Under the pieces are notes generated by a model, which was not told where the DNA came from, searched no databases, and saw only the letters and a program-made list of their open reading frames with translations. 64,000 bases of DNA from Alicyclobacillus suci (GTDB lineage Bacteria > Bacillota > Bacilli > Alicyclobacillales > Alicyclobacillaceae): positions 1 to 64,000 of the forward strand of contig NZ_JAFMTW010000002.1 in assembly GCF_017329615.1 (NCBI RefSeq), read 5' to 3'. A program made the translations under genes and the position numbers. Shown here piece by piece: positions 60,513-64,000 of this stretch. The first letter of the stretch is position 1. Each line of letters opens with the position of its first letter.

Positions 60513-61811
60513 ATGGCTGGACCGAAATCGACGGCTGCGTTTGAGCGCGCCAAACAGGTTTTGCCTGGTGGTGTAAATAGTCCTGTGCGGGCGTTTAAAT
60601 CTGTTCATGGGACACCGTTCTTTGCCGAGCGCGGAGAAGGACCTTATTTATACGACATCGACGGCAATCGTTACGTCGACTACTTAATGAGTTGGGGGCC
60701 GCTTATTTGGGGGCATGCACACCCACAAATTGTTTCAGCTGTCCAAGAAGTGGCTGGATTGGGCACCAGTTTTGGCGTACCGACGGAGTTGGAGACGCAG
60801 GTCGCGGAGAAAATCGTGGAACTGGTTCCGTCGATTGAAGTCGTGCGCATGGTCAACAGTGGTACGGAGGCGACGATGAGCGCCGTGCGTCTGGCGCGTG
60901 CGGCCACGCAGCGCTCTTATGTGGTGAAGTTTATCGGTTGCTACCATGGTCATGCTGATCACTTCCTCGTCAAGGCAGGGTCCGGGGTTGCTGATTTGGG
61001 CCTGCCCGATAGCCCTGGCGTCCCAAAGGAGACGGCGGAGCGCACGATTGCAGTGCCGTATAATGATATTGACGCGCTTCGCGACGTCTTTTTGCAGCGC
61101 GGCGAGGAGATTGCTGCGGTCATTATTGAACCGGTGGCGGGGAATATGGGTTGCGTTTTGCCGAAGCCCGGATACCTCCAGGCGGTGCGCGAACTGACGA
61201 GGAGTTACGAAACGCTCCTCATTTTCGACGAAGTCATTACGGGCTTCCGCGTCGCGCTCGGGGGTGCCCAGGCACGCTTTGGGATTGAGCCGGACTTGAC
61301 TACGTTTGGCAAGGTCATCGGCGCTGGGCTGCCGGTTGGCGCGTATGGCGGTCGCCGTGATCTGATGGAGTTGATTGCGCCAAGCGGCCCAGTGTACCAG
61401 GGTGGCACACTTTCAGGCAATCCACTCGCGATGTCTGCAGGGCTTGTTTCGTTGAAGATGTTGGAGGCGGCCGATAAGACAGGCTTTTATGATAAACTCC
61501 AAGCCTATGGGCAACAGGTGGTGGATGCGTTTGTCGATCACGGCAAACAACACGGCATCCCCACCTACGGACATGCCTTAGGCGGCTTGTTCGGACTGTT
61601 CTTCCACGACGGCCCTGTCTACGACTTTGATGGCGCGCGCGCGAGCGACAGCGCTATGTACGAGCGCTTTTTCCACGCGATGCTCGATAGAGGTGTGACA
61701 TTTGCTCCTTCTCCGCTAGAATCTGCGTTCGTTTCGGGCGTTCATGGGGATAAGGAGTTAGATATCACACTGTCCGCTATCTCGTCCGTCTTTCAAACGC
61801 TTGGCGCTTGA
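60513..61811 (+). CDS. hemL: Glutamate-1-semialdehyde 2,1-aminomutase
   Basis: A 432-residue PLP enzyme forming 5-aminolevulinate. Motifs are FERAKQVLPGGVNSPVRAF, NSGTEATMSAVRLARAAT, CYHGHADHF, DEVITGFRV and the PLP lysine in TTFGKVIGAGLPVGAYGG. The ATG at 60513 is preceded by GGGAGCG; the frame extends upstream without a site. Last gene of the hem operon. Confidence 0.97.
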   Translation: MAGPKSTAAFERAKQVLPGGVNSPVRAFKSVHGTPFFAERGEGPYLYDIDGNRYVDYLMSWGPLIWGHAHPQIVSAVQEVAGLGTSFGVPTELETQVAEKIVELVPSIEVVRMVNSGTEATMSAVRLARAATQRSYVVKFIGCYHGHADHFLVKAGSGVADLGLPDSPGVPKETAERTIAVPYNDIDALRDVFLQRGEEIAAVIIEPVAGNMGCVLPKPGYLQAVRELTRSYETLLIFDEVITGFRVALGGAQARFGIEPDLTTFGKVIGAGLPVGAYGGRRDLMELIAPSGPVYQGGTLSGNPLAMSAGLVSLKMLEAADKTGFYDKLQAYGQQVVDAFVDHGKQHGIPTYGHALGGLFGLFFHDGPVYDFDGARASDSAMYERFFHAMLDRGVTFAPSPLESAFVSGVHGDKELDITLSAISSVFQTLGA

Positions 61812-61893
61812 CTGAACGTCATCAATTACATGGGATAACCACAGCCGGATAGACGGATTGCTTGTCTCTTGTGGCACTCTGGACACGCTATCG

Positions 61894-61922
61894 ACATATG
61901 TGCGCAATCGTGTACATACATT
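61894..61922 (+). promoter_or_regulatory. Sigma-E-like promoter of spoVID
   Basis: ACATATG, a 14-base spacer and CATACATT, closely matching the sigma-E -10 CATACANT. Bacillus spoVID is sigma-E dependent. Confidence 0.55.
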
Positions 61923-61961
61923 GGTGATGGAATCTGCTTGGCGTGCGAGGAGGGGCTTAGG

Positions 61962-63542
61962 ATGTCTGAACAAGCTCGAGAACCGCTCATCCGGCTGCCG
62001 ATCGATCAGGAGATTTTCATGGAAACTGTGACCAGCACAGACTCTGTGGAAGATGCGACGGTCGCCACGGAAGTGGTTGCGTTTGAGAAGGACGGCGACG
62101 TGTACGAGTTGCACGGTGCCGTGGTCTTTGCTGGTTATGTGCGTTCGTCGGAAGACGGTGGCGGGGCCGAGGCGTCGTTCTCCGTCGGCACGGAAGAGGA
62201 ATCTGCTGTTCGCCATATTCACCATCGCCTGCCGTTTGTCTTGCGTGTCCCTGTGGAAGCGCAGCAAGGCGGCGTGGTGAACGTGAAGAGCCGGCTGTCG
62301 GGCTGGGCACTGGACGTCGTGAGCGACCATTGGCTGAATGTCAAAGGCGTATTGGAGATTCATGGCCTAGTCGGCGACGAGGGGTATCACTTTCAGTGCG
62401 GTGCACAGGAAGGAAGCCGACCGTTTTTACGGGAGCAATTGGTGGTCGAGGAGCCGGTGTATGGCGTGTCTGACCCGGAATTTGCAGACGGATTCGCGAA
62501 TCAGACGTCACCATCGGTGGAACTGTCGAACGAAGCCGACTTGGGCGCTGTAGATGAGGCGATTGAGGAAGAAGTGAACGCCACGGCGGAGGCTGATACG
62601 ACAGTCGGGGAAGAAGCGAACGCCGTGTCGGAAATTGAAGCACATGTGGCAGATGAAGTAAAAGCAGACGACGCGGAGGTAGATGCGGACACCGTCGGTC
62701 AAACCTACGATACAAACGACTATCACGCCAGTGAAGAACCATCTCCGGAGCTAGTGGGCGCACAAGCCGACATGTGGCGACACGAAGACGGTGACGCGGA
62801 TGAGGATAGTCAACCAAATGGAGTGGAATCTTCCCACGACCAAACCGACGCACGCACGGGTGACAATCACGGATTGGAGAAAGTGAGTGAGGCGCGCAGG
62901 GGTCATGGCTGGGCCGAAGAGGAAGCACGGGGAAGCGAATCGCATGAACAACCGTCGCCATCAGCGCAACCACCGGCGGTCGAATCCGTTCGCAGTGAAT
63001 TGGTCAATTTGGACCGCTTCTTTGTTTCACCAACGCCGCAAGCCGAAGCGCCAACTGCAGCACAAACGGAACCCACACCGGTTGCCTCGTTCGAGTTTGA
63101 GCACCAACTCGACGATGAAGTGCTCGAAGCTCCCGTAGAGGATGCTGTGCAAAGCGCAGAGCTTAAAGAGGATCTTCGCAGCGAACCGCGTGAGATTCCG
63201 AAGTTCACGATTTCTAGTGCGGTGCCGACGGATGACCAGAATCTGCTGGATGTCGAATCAGTGGCAGAAGTGGTGGAAGAACCGCGAGCGGAGGCCGTGC
63301 CATCGGTATTGAAATCGGATTTGTGGTCGTTTGTCGATTTTAATGGGCCGGAACCGCGTTACACGCTGCGCTACGCGATTGTCGCAGAAGAAGAGACGTT
63401 AGAGATGGTCGCCGAGCGCTGTGGATGCCTCCCGAGTGAATTGAGTCGCATCAATGATTGCCCCAATGGTCAGGTTACTCCGGGCCAAGCGCTGCGGATT
63501 CCAGACGTGCCGTTTACGATTCCTCGCGTGCCGTCGGCGTAA
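61962..63542 (+). CDS. spoVID: Spore-coat morphogenetic protein SpoVID
   Basis: Organises coat encasement around the forespore. The 526-residue protein has an N-terminal beta-rich SpoVID domain (about 1-165; RLPIDQEIFMETV, HHRLPFVLRVPVEAQ, YHFQCGAQEGSRPF). A long acidic, low-complexity middle (about 170-450; many Glu/Asp/Ala runs) follows, and a C-terminal LysM domain (about 465-513; YTLRYAIVAEEETLEMVAERCGC) as in Bacillus SpoVID. GAGGAGGGG lies before the ATG at 61962. It follows hemL, the usual neighbour. Confidence 0.92.
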   Translation: MSEQAREPLIRLPIDQEIFMETVTSTDSVEDATVATEVVAFEKDGDVYELHGAVVFAGYVRSSEDGGGAEASFSVGTEEESAVRHIHHRLPFVLRVPVEAQQGGVVNVKSRLSGWALDVVSDHWLNVKGVLEIHGLVGDEGYHFQCGAQEGSRPFLREQLVVEEPVYGVSDPEFADGFANQTSPSVELSNEADLGAVDEAIEEEVNATAEADTTVGEEANAVSEIEAHVADEVKADDAEVDADTVGQTYDTNDYHASEEPSPELVGAQADMWRHEDGDADEDSQPNGVESSHDQTDARTGDNHGLEKVSEARRGHGWAEEEARGSESHEQPSPSAQPPAVESVRSELVNLDRFFVSPTPQAEAPTAAQTEPTPVASFEFEHQLDDEVLEAPVEDAVQSAELKEDLRSEPREIPKFTISSAVPTDDQNLLDVESVAEVVEEPRAEAVPSVLKSDLWSFVDFNGPEPRYTLRYAIVAEEETLEMVAERCGCLPSELSRINDCPNGQVTPGQALRIPDVPFTIPRVPSA

Positions 63543-63583
63543 CGGCAGCAAGTTGGGTCGAAGCATTCCGAATGAACGAGATT

Positions 63584-63611
63584 CAGGGCCGCGAGTGATT
63601 CGCTGGCCCTG
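63584..63611 (+). terminator. Hairpin after spoVID
   Basis: CAGGGCC and GGCCCTG form a 7-bp stem, extended by an inner CGA/CG pair; no U-tract follows. Confidence 0.45.
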
Positions 63612-63762
63612 TTGGCGCTTGACCCTTAATATTTCGCTGCGCGTACTTCGTTCAACGCGACAACTCGTCCCATTCACTGACAGTCGCCAATTTGGCTTGT
63701 CGCACGCGGCCCATCAGCCTGAGGTTGGCTTCTATACCTGATTGGCCAGGGCCGCGCGCGTT

Positions 63763-63924
63763 TCAAGGTGCCCCGATGAACATAGCGACAAAGACAATAA
63801 ACAGTAGCATCAGAATGAGCAAATCGAGTGCGCTTGGCCAAAAAATTGACCTGAGAAACAGAAGGAAAATCGCTAGGGCGAGGATAATCTTCACGAATCT
63901 CAACAGGGAATAGAACAGTCGCAT
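63763..63924 (-). CDS. Small hydrophobic membrane protein
   Basis: I do not recognise this 53-residue protein, which is nearly all membrane-spanning: two hydrophobic stretches (about 10-25 and 31-51) separated by RSIFWPSALD. The ATG at 63924 has a strong AAGGAGGG upstream. The frame continues to the right but those 24 residues lack support. Near the right edge of the window. Confidence 0.65.
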   Translation of the reverse strand: MRLFYSLLRFVKIILALAIFLLFLRSIFWPSALDLLILMLLFIVFVAMFIGAP

Positions 63925-64000
63925 GGGCAAACCCTCCTTACATCGGGTCACTAATGTATATGCGCGTGTCCCCTTCAGGTATTTGTCCTGTGACAAGAGT

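Noticed and set aside
1-64000. CRISPR arrays, insertion sequences or prophage genes
   Set aside because: No regularly spaced repeats, transposase frames or phage structural genes were recognised.

Overview
The window looks like a chromosomal segment of a spore-forming, moderately high-GC Firmicute, most likely of the Alicyclobacillus group. This is judged from content and gene order; no search was run. The right half carries the classical Bacillales backbone: uvrC, sdhCAB, gerE, a ysmB-like marR gene, racE/murI, rdgB, a yfcE-type phosphodiesterase, tig, clpP, clpX, lonB, lonA, engB, hemAXCDBL and spoVID. Having clpP between tig and clpX departs from Bacillus subtilis. Sporulation genes (spoVB, gerE, lonB, spoVID) show candidate sigma-E, sigma-K and sigma-F promoters. 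No rRNA, CRISPR array, insertion sequence or prophage was seen.

Layout. 1-1.5 kb is an AT-rich block with a small secreted protein and a small membrane protein. About 1.95-2.38 kb holds a decayed aldo/keto reductase. 2.58-5.8 kb is a carbon-overflow cluster: pfkA, a UspA-like protein, and one polypeptide joining a PduL-type phosphotransacylase to an acetate kinase. An 18-bp palindrome (ATAGTCCA-NN-TGGACTAT) lies before pfkA and again before the next transcription unit, which encodes a membrane protein with a histidine-kinase-like tail lacking the phospho-accepting His. 6.7-24.7 kb is a mixed region: DoxX, two tandem membrane proteins, nitroreductase, a two-component system, spoVB, an SDR, cardiolipin synthase, a lipoprotein, rpiA, a VTT membrane protein, a MarR/dehydrogenase/GmhB operon, a glycosyltransferase-GtrA protein and an LCP ligase.

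24.7-33.7 kb holds a Ca2+/H+ antiporter, a DUF502 protein, threonine ammonia-lyase divergent from hisC, gltX, and three tRNA genes that all have a C at the anticodon wobble position (Gln-CTG, Glu-CTC, Lys-CTT). A large membrane-anchored protein with a sigma-region-2-like N-terminus follows. 33.7-46.5 kb carries uvrC, sdhCAB, two anchored exported proteins, trhO, a radical-SAM gene with no normal start codon, a PatB-type lyase, gerE, a marR gene, murI, rdgB and a phosphodiesterase. 46.6-63.9 kb carries tRNA-Gly and tRNA-Arg, the chaperone/protease cluster, the heme pathway to uroporphyrinogen-III precursors, and spoVID.

Functionally, pfkA with the PduL-AckA fusion suggests coordinated glycolysis and acetate overflow with substrate-level ATP. 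gltX lies a few tens of kb from the hem operon, both serving the C5 pathway from glutamyl-tRNA to 5-aminolevulinate. The Tig/ClpXP/Lon genes form a protein-quality block with a separately promoted forespore lonB. The strongest novelty candidates are the PduL-AckA fusion and its palindromic operators, the His-less kinase-like protein, the start-less radical-SAM gene, and the sigma-like anchored protein.
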